From NCBI RefSeq assembly GCF_900100075.1, contig NZ_FNEG01000003.1:335766-399765 (forward strand): a DNA stretch of 64,000 nt, read 5' to 3'. Below, in pieces: positions 8,211 through 16,329 of this stretch (within the stretch, counting starts at the first letter, position 1; every line of letters begins with the position of its first letter). The DNA comes from Chryseobacterium jejuense. Lineage in GTDB: Bacteria; Bacteroidota; Bacteroidia; Flavobacteriales; Weeksellaceae. The position numbers were made by a program, and so were the translations under genes. The notes below the pieces were generated by a model, which ran no database searches, was not told the origin of the DNA, and saw only the letters and a program-made list of their open reading frames with translations.

Positions 8211-9038
8211 TTACGTGAATTCAATGTAGATATTTTCTCCTACATTCAATCCAAACAGGCTTTTAGCTCCGTTTTTCTTGCTGCCTTTATAGATGGTAAG
8301 CTCCAATAACTGACTGTCATTGAAGATTGCTGCGGACTGTCCATGAAATTCTGTCTCTCTTTCCCAGTCTGAAACTACTTCCGTATGGCTGGAAAAGATC
8401 CTTGAAAGACTCAGGTTTCTGAATTTTATGGTAAATCCATTGTATCCTTTGCTGATATTTTCAAAGAAATCTTGATTGATATTTGAGATTATATTTCCGA
8501 AATTATCAATATAAGTAACTTCACCAATAATCATTCCTTCAGACTCATTATAAACCGCTCTTGGAAACATGAGCTGCTTACCAGTATCTATTTTTCTTCC
8601 GATCACTTCCGGAAGGCCCCCGTTCGCAAGATGCACTGCTGCAGGAACAAAAATATCCGTAGAAGTGAAATTAATCACATCATCAAAACGATTGTTGAGT
8701 GTGAGTTCATAGATCGCTTCCGGTTTAATATCAAAGAAGATCAGACTTAAAAGACCGTTATCTGCGGCCAGAAAGTAAGAGCCATCAGCTTTATAAAGTA
8801 TATTTTTTCTCGATTTATGGTAAAAACTGTCCACAGAAATAATGTGGATACTTCCTTTTGGGAAATATTTATAAGCGTTTCTTACAATATAAGAGGTTTG
8901 TATAAGGTTGAATGCCTGGATATCGTGGGTTATATCAATAATATTAACCTCAGGATTTAGAGACAGAATTTTGCCTTTCACAGCGGCAACTCTGTAATCT
9001 AAATTTCCGAAATCCGAAGTAAGGGTAATAATTGACAT
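8211..9038 (-). CDS. SAM hydroxide adenosyltransferase (DUF62 family)
   Basis: The 275-residue protein starts MSIITLTSDFGNLDYRVAAV, the characteristic N-terminus of the DUF62 / chlorinase-fluorinase-like family. These enzymes mostly hydrolyse S-adenosylmethionine to adenosine and methionine. Other family landmarks are INIIDITHDI-like (NIIDITHDIQAFN), AADNGLLS, IFVPAAVHLA and YIDNFGNIISNI. The frame runs two codons further upstream to a TTG, but the ATG at 9038 gives the conserved start. A TAnnTTTG-type box (TAACTTTG) lies at 9074-9067. Confidence 0.85.
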   Translation of the reverse strand: MSIITLTSDFGNLDYRVAAVKGKILSLNPEVNIIDITHDIQAFNLIQTSYIVRNAYKYFPKGSIHIISVDSFYHKSRKNILYKADGSYFLAADNGLLSLIFFDIKPEAIYELTLNNRFDDVINFTSTDIFVPAAVHLANGGLPEVIGRKIDTGKQLMFPRAVYNESEGMIIGEVTYIDNFGNIISNINQDFFENISKGYNGFTIKFRNLSLSRIFSSHTEVVSDWERETEFHGQSAAIFNDSQLLELTIYKGSKKNGAKSLFGLNVGENIYIEFT

Positions 9039-9066
9039 GAGCAATTTATAGAATAGTGTAGTCTTG

Positions 9067-9074
9067 CAAAGTTA
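9067..9074 (-). promoter_or_regulatory. -7 promoter box of the DUF62 gene
   Basis: TAACTTTG on the minus strand, 28 nt upstream of the ATG at 9038; no convincing -33 element. Confidence 0.4.
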
Positions 9075-9170
9075 TTTAAAATAAAAAGAAAGCCCGAAAG
9101 ATTGTTGAAAAGAATTTGATATAAATTTGAAAAAAAGCTTTAATTTTAAAATCTAAAATAAAAATACTGC

Positions 9171-10130
9171 ATGTTTGAATTGACCTATGATCTGGAAGAT
9201 ATCGATGCGAAAATCTTCTATGGAGTTAATAACCAATATTTCAACTTAATAAAATCAAGCTTTCCTACCATTAAAATTACTGGAAGAGACCATTATATTT
9301 TTGCAATGGGAAATCAGGAAGCCTTAGATATACTGAAACAAAAACTGGATGACATTGTAAAATTTATCTCAAAAAACAATTCAATTGGCCTGAAAGACGT
9401 TGAAAATATCCTGAATATTAAAGATGAAAACGAAAAACAACTGATCTTTGACCAGGACATCATCGTAAAAGGAGTCAACGGAAAAGTTATTAAGGCTAAA
9501 ACAACCAATCTTAAAAAGTTGGTAAAGGAAACCGAGAAAAAAGATATGGTATTTGCCATTGGCCCTGCAGGAACCGGAAAAACATATACCAGTGTTGCAT
9601 TGGCAGCAAGAGCTTTAAGAGATAAAGAGGTGAAAAGGATTGTTTTGACAAGACCGGCGGTAGAAGCAGGGGAGAGCCTTGGATTCTTACCGGGAGACCT
9701 TAAGGAAAAGCTGGATCCGTACTTGCAGCCATTGTATGACGCGCTTCGTGATATGATCCCGCATGAAAAACTGGAAGGGTTTATGGAAAAAAAGGTTATT
9801 GAAGTAGCTCCGTTAGCTTTTATGAGAGGTCGTACCCTTGATGATGCTTTTGTAATTCTTGATGAAGCGCAGAATACAACCCATGCCCAGATGAAAATGT
9901 TCCTGACGAGAATGGGAATGAATGCAAAGTTTATTATTACGGGAGATCCAAGTCAGATTGACCTTCCAAAAAACCAGCAATCCGGATTGAAAGAAGCGAT
10001 GAGAATCTTGCATGGAGTGAAGGAGGTTGGTTTCGTGCATCTTACAGAGGAAGATGTAGTGAGACACCCTGTCGTAAGAAAAATTATCTTAGCTTATAAT
10101 GATGAAGAAAAACGACTGAGAAATGAATAA
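9171..10130 (+). CDS. phoH: PhoH-like ATPase
   Basis: The protein is 319 residues. An N-terminal KH-like region covers about 1-110. The P-loop ATPase domain follows, with Walker A GPAGTGKTYTS near residue 131, a Walker B-like VILDEAQNT near 225, and the family box TGDPSQIDLP near 262. The role of PhoH proteins is only partly known; they are linked to RNA metabolism and often sit near ybeY. No ybeY is adjacent here. The gene diverges from the DUF62 gene across a 132-bp gap. Confidence 0.93.
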   Translation: MFELTYDLEDIDAKIFYGVNNQYFNLIKSSFPTIKITGRDHYIFAMGNQEALDILKQKLDDIVKFISKNNSIGLKDVENILNIKDENEKQLIFDQDIIVKGVNGKVIKAKTTNLKKLVKETEKKDMVFAIGPAGTGKTYTSVALAARALRDKEVKRIVLTRPAVEAGESLGFLPGDLKEKLDPYLQPLYDALRDMIPHEKLEGFMEKKVIEVAPLAFMRGRTLDDAFVILDEAQNTTHAQMKMFLTRMGMNAKFIITGDPSQIDLPKNQQSGLKEAMRILHGVKEVGFVHLTEEDVVRHPVVRKIILAYNDEEKRLRNE

Positions 10131-10187
10131 TCCTGAATGGATAAAATTTCCGTTAACCTTTTATTAACCTTAAGTTTTCTCTTAAAA

Positions 10188-10218
10188 TTTGTTAATTTGA
10201 AAAAAATAATTAGTTTTG
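10188..10218 (+). promoter_or_regulatory. promoter of the beta-barrel gene at 10246
   Basis: TTTG at 10188-10191, 19 nt, TAGTTTTG at 10211-10218, followed 27 nt later by the ATG. Confidence 0.65.
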
Positions 10219-10245
10219 CAAACCTTAATTAAAAACTAATTAACA

Positions 10246-10917
10246 ATGAAAAAACTTTTACTAATTGCAGCAGTAGCTGTGTTGGGAATTAACGCAAGTG
10301 CTCAGGAGTTCAGATTTGGACCAAAAGCAGGTTTTGCAATGTCTACTATCAAAATAGATGATAAGCAGGATGATCTTTCGGCTAGAAAAATGGATCCTAA
10401 GTATACTTTCTATATCGGAGGTATGGCAGAATATAAATTCAATGATAAATTTGCTCTTCAGGGAGAGGTTTTATATTCACCACTTGGAGGAAATGAAAAT
10501 ATAGAGGGAGTTAATGCAGGCGGATTGTTTGTTGGAGAGAAGACTAAAATTACTTTCGGAACACTTTTAGTACCAGTATCTGCAAAGTATTTCATTACAG
10601 AAGGTTTCTCCGTTGCTGCTGGTCTTAACGTTGGAATTATTCTTACAGCTAAACAAAAGACAGTAATTGGATCGGATCTTTTAGGAGTAGAGATTGATGC
10701 AGAAGATAGCGATTACAAAGATGGTAATATTAAAAGTGGTATTAAAACATTGAACCTTGCCCCTTTCTTAGGAGTTGAATATGCTTTGGAAAACGGACTT
10801 TTCTTTGATGCAAGATACAGCTTAGGGATTTCAAACCTTTCCAATGATAACAGTGGAGGTTCTGTCAAGAATAGCTTTGCTCAAATTGGTGTAGGTTTCA
10901 AATTTGGAGGGAACTAA
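10246..10917 (+). CDS. outer-membrane beta-barrel protein (PorT / OMP_b-brl type)
   Basis: The product is 223 residues. A signal peptide MKKLLLIAAVAVLGINASAQ is followed by alternating amphipathic strands, beginning FRFGPKAGFAMSTI and ending with an aromatic-rich strand GVGFKFGGN. The lines FYIGGMAEYKFNDKFALQGE and GLFFDARYSLGISNL match the 12732-13382 protein closely, so the two are paralogues. It is first in a run of five such genes; each gene or pair ends in its own terminator. Ligand and role are unknown. Confidence 0.85.
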   Translation: MKKLLLIAAVAVLGINASAQEFRFGPKAGFAMSTIKIDDKQDDLSARKMDPKYTFYIGGMAEYKFNDKFALQGEVLYSPLGGNENIEGVNAGGLFVGEKTKITFGTLLVPVSAKYFITEGFSVAAGLNVGIILTAKQKTVIGSDLLGVEIDAEDSDYKDGNIKSGIKTLNLAPFLGVEYALENGLFFDARYSLGISNLSNDNSGGSVKNSFAQIGVGFKFGGN

Positions 10918-10945
10918 TCCTAAAGATTTAAGAAATAAAAGTATA

Positions 10946-10978
10946 AAAAGCAGGACATCATTTGTCCTGCTTTTTTTG
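10946..10978 (+). terminator. terminator
   Basis: AAAGCAGGACA pairs with TGTCCTGCTTT, followed by a T-run. Confidence 0.85.
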
Positions 10979-11029
10979 TTTTAAAGAATGGGAATCCTAT
11001 AAATATACTCCTGTGATGAAAATAATTAG

Positions 11030-11037
11030 TATTTTTG
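11030..11037 (+). promoter_or_regulatory. -7 promoter box
   Basis: TATTTTTG 24 nt upstream of the ATG at 11062; the -33 element is not clear. Confidence 0.45.
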
Positions 11038-11061
11038 GAACGTAAAATTTAAACTTAAAAA

Positions 11062-11559
11062 ATGAAAAAGCTATTATTAATAGGTGCTTTTGCACTTCTA
11101 GGAGGTGCTGCTCAAGCACAGGAAGGTTTAAAATTAGGAGGACATATTGGTATTCCTGTATCTGATGCAAGCAATGTATCTTCATTTACATTAGGAGTAG
11201 ATGGAGCTTATATGTGGAATATTGCTAAAGGTTTTGACCTTGGGGTAGCAACAGGATACTCTCACTTCTTCGGAAAAGATCACTTCGATGATTTCGGATT
11301 TATTCCTGTAGCAGTTTCTGGGAAATATAAGTTCAAGGGAGCCCCTATCTTTGTGGGATTAGACTTAGGATATGGTATTTCTACTAAAAACGGTGTAGAT
11401 GGTGGCTTCTATGCACAACCTAAATTCGGATACCAGATGTCTAAAGGAGAGTTATACATAGGATATCAGTCTATCAGCAACAGACGTGATCACGGTTGGT
11501 ACAGAGAAGACTGGAATGTAGGTGCTGTTAACTTAGGATACAACTTCTTTATTAAATAA
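11062..11559 (+). CDS. small outer-membrane beta-barrel protein
   Basis: The product is 165 residues. The signal peptide is MKKLLLIGAFALLGGAAQAQ. A glycine- and aromatic-rich strand pattern follows, ending NLGYNFFIK, a typical BAM-type terminal strand. It is shorter than its neighbours, consistent with an 8-stranded barrel. It is not a close copy of the other barrels in this cluster beyond the signal peptide. Its own promoter box and terminator make it monocistronic. Confidence 0.8.
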   Translation: MKKLLLIGAFALLGGAAQAQEGLKLGGHIGIPVSDASNVSSFTLGVDGAYMWNIAKGFDLGVATGYSHFFGKDHFDDFGFIPVAVSGKYKFKGAPIFVGLDLGYGISTKNGVDGGFYAQPKFGYQMSKGELYIGYQSISNRRDHGWYREDWNVGAVNLGYNFFIK

Positions 11560-11581
11560 GAATATGTTGAAATAACATAAG

Positions 11582-11610
11582 AAACTCCGGCCTTTGGCCG
11601 GAGTTTCTTA
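11582..11610 (+). terminator. terminator
   Basis: AAACTCCGGCC and GGCCGGAGTTT form a perfect 11-bp stem with a 3-nt loop, then TCTTA. Confidence 0.85.
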
Positions 11611-11957
11611 TTGAACCAGAATATTAGCTATCTAGCTCTGTTGTATCACTTTGGGAGGTAAAATCAACTTCAAATTATAAACATTTGTTTAATTTTTAAA
11701 ACTTAATTCCTTAAAAATTAACATTTTAACAAGACTGTTTTTGTATTATTTTCCCAAATTATAATGATTTTACTAAAACCTCTAAATTTTAAAAACTAAA
11801 CATATTAGGCTCTGGGTGCCAAATTGAGATTTTTTTATTCATAATATTGTGAAAAAATCAAAAGACTCTCTCTGATATGATTTATTATTGTAAAACCTTA
11901 AATTTTAACAATGATATTAATCACATTAACAAATTTTAATATTAGTGGATACCACTG
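11611..11957. other. AT-rich gene-free stretch
   Basis: No reading frame with coding character is seen on either strand. The stretch is very AT-rich, and only its right end carries a promoter box for the next gene (TAAATTTG at 11958-11965). Confidence 0.5.
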
Positions 11958-11965
11958 TAAATTTG
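11958..11965 (+). promoter_or_regulatory. -7 promoter box
   Basis: TAAATTTG 28 nt upstream of the ATG at 11994. The -33 region is T-rich but has no TTG. Confidence 0.4.
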
Positions 11966-11993
11966 CCTCCAGAAAGTATTAAAATTTTTTAAA

Positions 11994-12653
11994 ATGAAAA
12001 AAATATTATTAGCGGGTGCTGTTGCACTTTTCGGATTATCAAATGCTCAGATTGCTAAAGGAACTACATATTTATCAGGATCTGTTGGTTATTCTCAAGA
12101 AGAAAGCAATAATGGTGATTACAAAAAAGAAAACTTCAACGTATTACCTACAGTTGGATACTTTGTAAACACAAACTTAGCTGTTGGATTAGGTGTTGGT
12201 TACCAGACTGAAAAAGAAACTGAAAGATCTACATCATCTACTCTTACTTCAACTACTGTAAGCAAAGATATTACTAAGAAGCCAGCTTTTGTTGTTGCTC
12301 CTTTCGTAAGAAAATACTGGACTTTATCTGAAAAATTATATATTTTCGGACAATTAGCAGTGCCAATGCAGTTTGGAAAAACTGAAGTTGAGAATAATGA
12401 CGAAACTACTACAGTTGGAGCTCCTACAACTACACACTCAATTACTACTGAAGCTAAATACACTAAAATTGGTGTAACTATTAAGCCAGGTTTAGATTAT
12501 TTCTTAAACAAGAACTGGTCAATTGAAGCTACTATCGGTGAGTTCGGTTATAGCAACTATAAGCCAAAAGATGGTGAGGCTACAAACAACTATAACTTCG
12601 GATTAAACTTATCTTCTGTAACTTTCGGAGTTAAGTATGTATTTGCAAAATAA
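11994..12653 (+). CDS. outer-membrane beta-barrel protein
   Basis: The product is 219 residues. The signal peptide MKKILLAGAVALFGLSNAQ is nearly identical to that of the 13400 gene. The two proteins also share layout: VLPTVGYFVNTNLAVGLGVG here against ITPSVGYFVIDKLAVGIDLG there, and a closing strand with FGVKY or FGVNVG. An extracellular-loop-like Ser/Thr stretch (TERSTSSTLTSTTVSKD) sits near residue 85. Predicted outer-membrane barrel; function unknown. Confidence 0.85.
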   Translation: MKKILLAGAVALFGLSNAQIAKGTTYLSGSVGYSQEESNNGDYKKENFNVLPTVGYFVNTNLAVGLGVGYQTEKETERSTSSTLTSTTVSKDITKKPAFVVAPFVRKYWTLSEKLYIFGQLAVPMQFGKTEVENNDETTTVGAPTTTHSITTEAKYTKIGVTIKPGLDYFLNKNWSIEATIGEFGYSNYKPKDGEATNNYNFGLNLSSVTFGVKYVFAK

Positions 12654-12672
12654 TAAACAAAGCATATAGCAA

Positions 12673-12704
12673 TAAAGCCCTAAGATTTTCTTGGGGCTTT
12701 TTTC
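12673..12704 (+). terminator. terminator
   Basis: AAGCCCTAAGA pairs with TCTTGGGGCTT (with G-U pairs), followed by TTTTTTC. Confidence 0.7.
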
Positions 12705-12731
12705 ACATATAAAAAAAATCAATTAATAATC

Positions 12732-13382
12732 ATGAAAAAAATCTTATTAGCATCTGCAATTGCTTTATTTGCAGGGCTTAATGCACAGACGAAATTTGGT
12801 GTAAAAGCAGGTTATGCTTTATCAACATTGAATTCTAATGATGATAGTTTTGAAGTAGGAGGTATCAAAGCTAATATGGAATCAAAATCTGGCTTTTATG
12901 TTGGAGGATTGGTAGAACATAAATTCAATAATAAGTTTGCAGTACAGGGAGAATTAGAATATGCAAATCTGGGAGGTAAGGCTGTTGTGAGCGCTTATGG
13001 TGTTACAGTAACAGAAAAAATTAACTTTAACAGACTTGTAATTCCTGTGTCAGCAAGATATTACGCAACGCCTGAACTGGGGCTTTATGCTGGTCCGTAT
13101 GTGAGCTTTAGAACCAATACAAAAGTGAAGATGGAAGTTAGTGGAGCTGCTTCTAATCAGGCTGCTTTAAATGAAGGGGAAAGATATATGGAAGACTCTT
13201 TTGATAATGGACTTAAGTCTACAGAGTTCGGTCTGTTCCTTGGGGGAGATTATACTGTTTATAAAGGGTTGTTTTTAGATGCTCGTTATAGTTTCGGACT
13301 GACGAATATGATAAAGAACCCTGTTGATGGTGAAAAACTAAAAATGAACTTCCTGCAACTTGGAGTAGGATATAAATTCTAA
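12732..13382 (+). CDS. outer-membrane beta-barrel protein, paralogue of the 10246 gene
   Basis: The product is 216 residues. The signal peptide ends GLNAQ. FGVKAGYALSTLN, FYVGGLVEHKFNNKFAVQGE and GLFLDARYSFGLTNM line up with the 10246-10917 protein. The protein ends LQLGVGYKF, the aromatic terminal residue expected of BAM substrates. The next gene starts 17 nt after its stop, so the pair is probably co-transcribed. Confidence 0.85.
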   Translation: MKKILLASAIALFAGLNAQTKFGVKAGYALSTLNSNDDSFEVGGIKANMESKSGFYVGGLVEHKFNNKFAVQGELEYANLGGKAVVSAYGVTVTEKINFNRLVIPVSARYYATPELGLYAGPYVSFRTNTKVKMEVSGAASNQAALNEGERYMEDSFDNGLKSTEFGLFLGGDYTVYKGLFLDARYSFGLTNMIKNPVDGEKLKMNFLQLGVGYKF

Positions 13383-13399
13383 TAATTCAATTAATAATC

Positions 13400-14059
13400 A
13401 TGAAAAAACTATTATTAGCAAGTGCAGTAGCACTTTTCGGGCTTTCTAATGCCCAAATGACTAAAGGGGACTGGGTAATCAGTGGAAACACTGGAATGGG
13501 GTTTAATAACAATACAACTACTGTAAAAACAGGAAGTCATTCTGTTGACGGACCTAAAGTAAATACCTTTTCAATTACTCCTTCTGTAGGATATTTTGTT
13601 ATTGATAAATTAGCGGTGGGGATAGACTTAGGATTTGTTAATACTACCACGAAATATCAAGGTATGAAAGTTGCAAACTCTACATTCTCTGTAATGCCTA
13701 CAGCTACTTACTATTTTACAAATTCCACTAAGTTTGTACCATTTTTAGGGGCAGGGATTGGATATGCTTCCAATAAGACAAAGTATTCCGCTTACCAAGA
13801 CATCAATAATGAAGGGGTTGATCTTTCATTAATGCGAGATACAGAGACTACTACAGACGGTTTAGCGTGGAAAGTAAAAGGAGGAGTTACTTACATGGCA
13901 ACTTCATCCTTAGGCGTCAATCTAGGGATTTCTTATGACCAGTTTTCAAGTAAAGAAACCATTATGAATACAGAGTTTAAGACAAATGTTAAGACTTTCG
14001 GTGTGAATGTTGGTTTCTCTTATTTTATTAAAGGTAAAGCTCAGAAATCTGACAAATAA
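13400..14059 (+). CDS. outer-membrane beta-barrel protein, paralogue of the 11994 gene
   Basis: The product is 219 residues. The signal peptide is MKKLLLASAVALFGLSNAQ. It shares SVGYFVIDKLAVGIDLGF and the C-terminal FGVNVGFSYF strand with the 11994 protein. It likely forms an operon with the barrel gene 17 nt upstream. The last ten residues (IKGKAQKSDK) extend past the usual terminal aromatic strand, which is unusual for a BAM signal. Function unknown. Confidence 0.82.
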   Translation: MKKLLLASAVALFGLSNAQMTKGDWVISGNTGMGFNNNTTTVKTGSHSVDGPKVNTFSITPSVGYFVIDKLAVGIDLGFVNTTTKYQGMKVANSTFSVMPTATYYFTNSTKFVPFLGAGIGYASNKTKYSAYQDINNEGVDLSLMRDTETTTDGLAWKVKGGVTYMATSSLGVNLGISYDQFSSKETIMNTEFKTNVKTFGVNVGFSYFIKGKAQKSDK

Positions 14060-14084
14060 TCAATTTATTTAAAGGTAAAAAACA

Positions 14085-14114
14085 AAAATCCGACTCAGTT
14101 TTGAGTCGGATTTT
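14085..14114. terminator. bidirectional terminator
   Basis: AAAATCCGACTCA and TGAGTCGGATTTT form a 13-bp perfect stem with a GTTT loop, flanked by A and T runs. It lies between the convergent barrel gene and ffh. Confidence 0.85.
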
Positions 14115-14139
14115 ATATTTTGATTAGATTGTTTTTGAA

Positions 14140-15501
14140 TTATTTTCCAAACATTCCACCCATTCCAGGCATATTTGGCATTTTGCTCATCATCTGCATC
14201 ATTTGCTTTCCTTGAGGTCCCTGCATCATCTTCATCATTTTACCCATCTGATCGAATTGCTTCATCAATTGGTTTACATCTTCAATCTTTCTTCCTGCTC
14301 CTCTTGCAATTCTGTTCTTTCTCTGCGTATTGATGATAGAAGGTTTTCTTCTTTCTTCCGGGGTCATAGAGTAGATGATTGCTTCAATGTGCTTAAATGC
14401 ATCATCGCTGATCTCAACATCCTTGATAGCCTTTCCAACTCCTGGGATCATTCCCATCAAGTCTTTCATGTTACCCATCTTCTTGATCTGATTGATCTGC
14501 TTTAAGAAATCGTCAAAACCAAACTCGTTTTTAGCGATTTTCTTGTGAAGTTTTTTAGCTTCTTCTTCATCAAACTGCTCCTGAGCTCTTTCTACTAAGG
14601 AAACAACGTCTCCCATTCCTAAGATTCTGTCGGCCATCCTTTCCGGGTAGAAAAGATCAAGAGCTTCCATTTTCTCACCAGTAGAGATAAATTTGATTGG
14701 TTTTTCAACTACAGAACGGATTGTTAAAGCAGCTCCACCTCTTGTATCACCATCTAATTTAGTTAAAACAACTCCGTCAAAGTTCAGAGCATCGTTGAAG
14801 GCTTTAGCTGTATTCACAGCATCCTGACCTGTCATGGAATCTACTACAAAAAGAGTTTCCTGTGGCTTGATGAAATAATGTACGGACTTGATCTCGTTCA
14901 TCATCTGCTCATCAATTGCTAAACGACCTGCTGTATCCACAATTACTACATCGTGGTTGTTAGCCTTTGCAAAGTTAATTGCATTTTCCGCAATAGTAGA
15001 AGGGTTTGTAGATCCTTCTTCAGTATAAACAGGAACATTAATTTGTCCTCCTAATACTTTCAGCTGGTCAATGGCTGCAGGACGGTAAACGTCACAAGCT
15101 ACCAATAAAGGTTTTTTATTTCTTTTTGTTTGTAAATAATTAGCAAGTTTTCCGGAGAAAGTAGTCTTACCAGAACCCTGAAGACCTGCAATAAGGATTA
15201 CAGATGGTTTTCCTGAAAGATTAATCCCTTCCTGAGAACCTCCCATCAAATCCACAAGCTCGTCGTGAACAATTTTCGTCATCAACTGTCCCGGAGTAAG
15301 GGAAGTAAGAACGTTTTCTCCTAAAGCTTTATCCTGAACTCTTTTAGTAAGATCTTTTGCAACTTTATAGTTAACATCGGCATCCACCAATGCTCTACGG
15401 ATCTCCTTTACGGTTTCCGCTACATTGATTTCGGTAATTTTTCCACGTCCGGAAATATTATGTAATGCCTTGTCTAATTTATCCTGTAAACTATTAAACA
15501 T
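14140..15501 (-). CDS. ffh: signal recognition particle protein Ffh (SRP54)
   Basis: The protein is 453 residues. The N domain covers about 1-90. The GTPase G domain follows, with G1 GLQGSGKTT near residue 107, DVYRPAAIDQL, DTAGR near 190 and TKLDGD near 247. The M domain from about 295 ends in the methionine-rich tail (MMQMMSKMPNMPGMGGMFGK), which binds signal sequences and 4.5S RNA. It delivers nascent membrane proteins to FtsY and SecYEG. A TATTTTTG box lies 24-31 nt upstream. Confidence 0.97.
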   Translation of the reverse strand: MFNSLQDKLDKALHNISGRGKITEINVAETVKEIRRALVDADVNYKVAKDLTKRVQDKALGENVLTSLTPGQLMTKIVHDELVDLMGGSQEGINLSGKPSVILIAGLQGSGKTTFSGKLANYLQTKRNKKPLLVACDVYRPAAIDQLKVLGGQINVPVYTEEGSTNPSTIAENAINFAKANNHDVVIVDTAGRLAIDEQMMNEIKSVHYFIKPQETLFVVDSMTGQDAVNTAKAFNDALNFDGVVLTKLDGDTRGGAALTIRSVVEKPIKFISTGEKMEALDLFYPERMADRILGMGDVVSLVERAQEQFDEEEAKKLHKKIAKNEFGFDDFLKQINQIKKMGNMKDLMGMIPGVGKAIKDVEISDDAFKHIEAIIYSMTPEERRKPSIINTQRKNRIARGAGRKIEDVNQLMKQFDQMGKMMKMMQGPQGKQMMQMMSKMPNMPGMGGMFGK

Positions 15502-15524
15502 ATTTATTGTAAATTATAGGTTTG

Positions 15525-15532
15525 CAAAAATA
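15525..15532 (-). promoter_or_regulatory. -7 promoter box of ffh
   Basis: TATTTTTG on the minus strand, 24 nt upstream of the ATG. Confidence 0.45.
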
Positions 15533-15589
15533 AGGAATTTTTAAGAAACCTGAGTATGATAGACTTAATATTATATGGATTTGATTGAA

Positions 15590-15920
15590 GTTGGAAGCTG
15601 GAAGCGGGGAGAAGGGAGGTTTTATTAGTCAATAAAATGAAATGTGTTTGTTTTCAGCATTCTTTTTAGATCGTTTTTAAAGTATTTTTTTAAGTTAGAA
15701 GCTGGAAGAAGAAAAGTTTTATTAGTTTATAAAATGAGCTGTATTTTTTTTAACGGATTTAATGAAGATGGGAACAAAGGACTTGTAAGTAGGGCGATTA
15801 GCAGATGAAATGTTTGCGGAGCTATCCAAAAGTTACAGGATATTTTAATAAAAAAAGTGAAATCTACTATTATGACACAATAGTAACTTCCATCATCCCT
15901 CTTCCAGCTTCCAACCTTAT
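15590..15920. repeat. three copies of a GGAAGCTGGAAG-type dispersed repeat
   Basis: Copy 1 (15590-15648) and copy 2 (15694-15749) are direct: both have GAAGCTGGAAG, then TTTTATTAGT and ATAAAATGA. Copy 3 (15886-15920) is inverted and reads GGTTGGAAGCTGGAAGAGGG on the minus strand. The gap between ffh and the ATP synthase region holds no gene that I can see apart from these repeats. Confidence 0.6.
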
Positions 15921-15943
15921 AATATAGAAGAATTCATATTTCT

Positions 15944-15973
15944 TTTGTTTCAAAAATTATAATCCTATTTTTG
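15944..15973 (+). promoter_or_regulatory. promoter almost touching the start at 15978
   Basis: TTTG at 15944-15947, 18 nt, TATTTTTG at 15966-15973. The -7 box ends only 4 nt before the ATG, so the transcript would be leaderless or nearly so. Confidence 0.55.
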
Positions 15974-15977
15974 CAGC

Positions 15978-16247
15978 ATGAATTTTCTTGATAGTTTTAT
16001 TATTGTATTATTAATAGCATTGCTTAATATAATAGTATATATAATATTTAAAAAGTATTTATATGGTAAACAGGATGCGGGAATGAAATTTCTGGTCGTT
16101 AACCTCTCTAAGGACTTGATTTGGCTTGTTATTTCTTTAATAATAATAGAAAAAACACAGGCTAATTTTCTCTTTATAGTGATCTGTTTTCTTATCGCAT
16201 CATTCCTTATTTATTTACCTATAATAAAACTCATTAATAAGTCTTGA
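15978..16247 (+). CDS. small membrane protein upstream of atpB
   Basis: The 89-residue product has three hydrophobic segments (about 5-25, 43-58 and 62-84) and a basic C-terminus (KLINKS). It occupies the slot where Bacteroidota often carry a small AtpI/AtpZ-like protein ahead of atpB. The sequence itself does not let me assign it to that family; the position is the only support. It is separated from atpB by 82 bp that contain atpB's own promoter. Confidence 0.6.
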   Translation: MNFLDSFIIVLLIALLNIIVYIIFKKYLYGKQDAGMKFLVVNLSKDLIWLVISLIIIEKTQANFLFIVICFLIASFLIYLPIIKLINKS

Positions 16248-16278
16248 TTTTTTTGATGATAAAAATCAATTTTTAGTA

Positions 16279-16309
16279 TTGGTAAAGTTTAATAAAATCG
16301 ATATATTTG
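16279..16309 (+). promoter_or_regulatory. promoter of the ATP synthase operon
   Basis: TTG at 16279-16281, 20 nt, TATATTTG at 16302-16309, 20 nt before the atpB ATG. Confidence 0.75.
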
Positions 16310-16329
16310 CACACGATTAAAAAAGAGAT

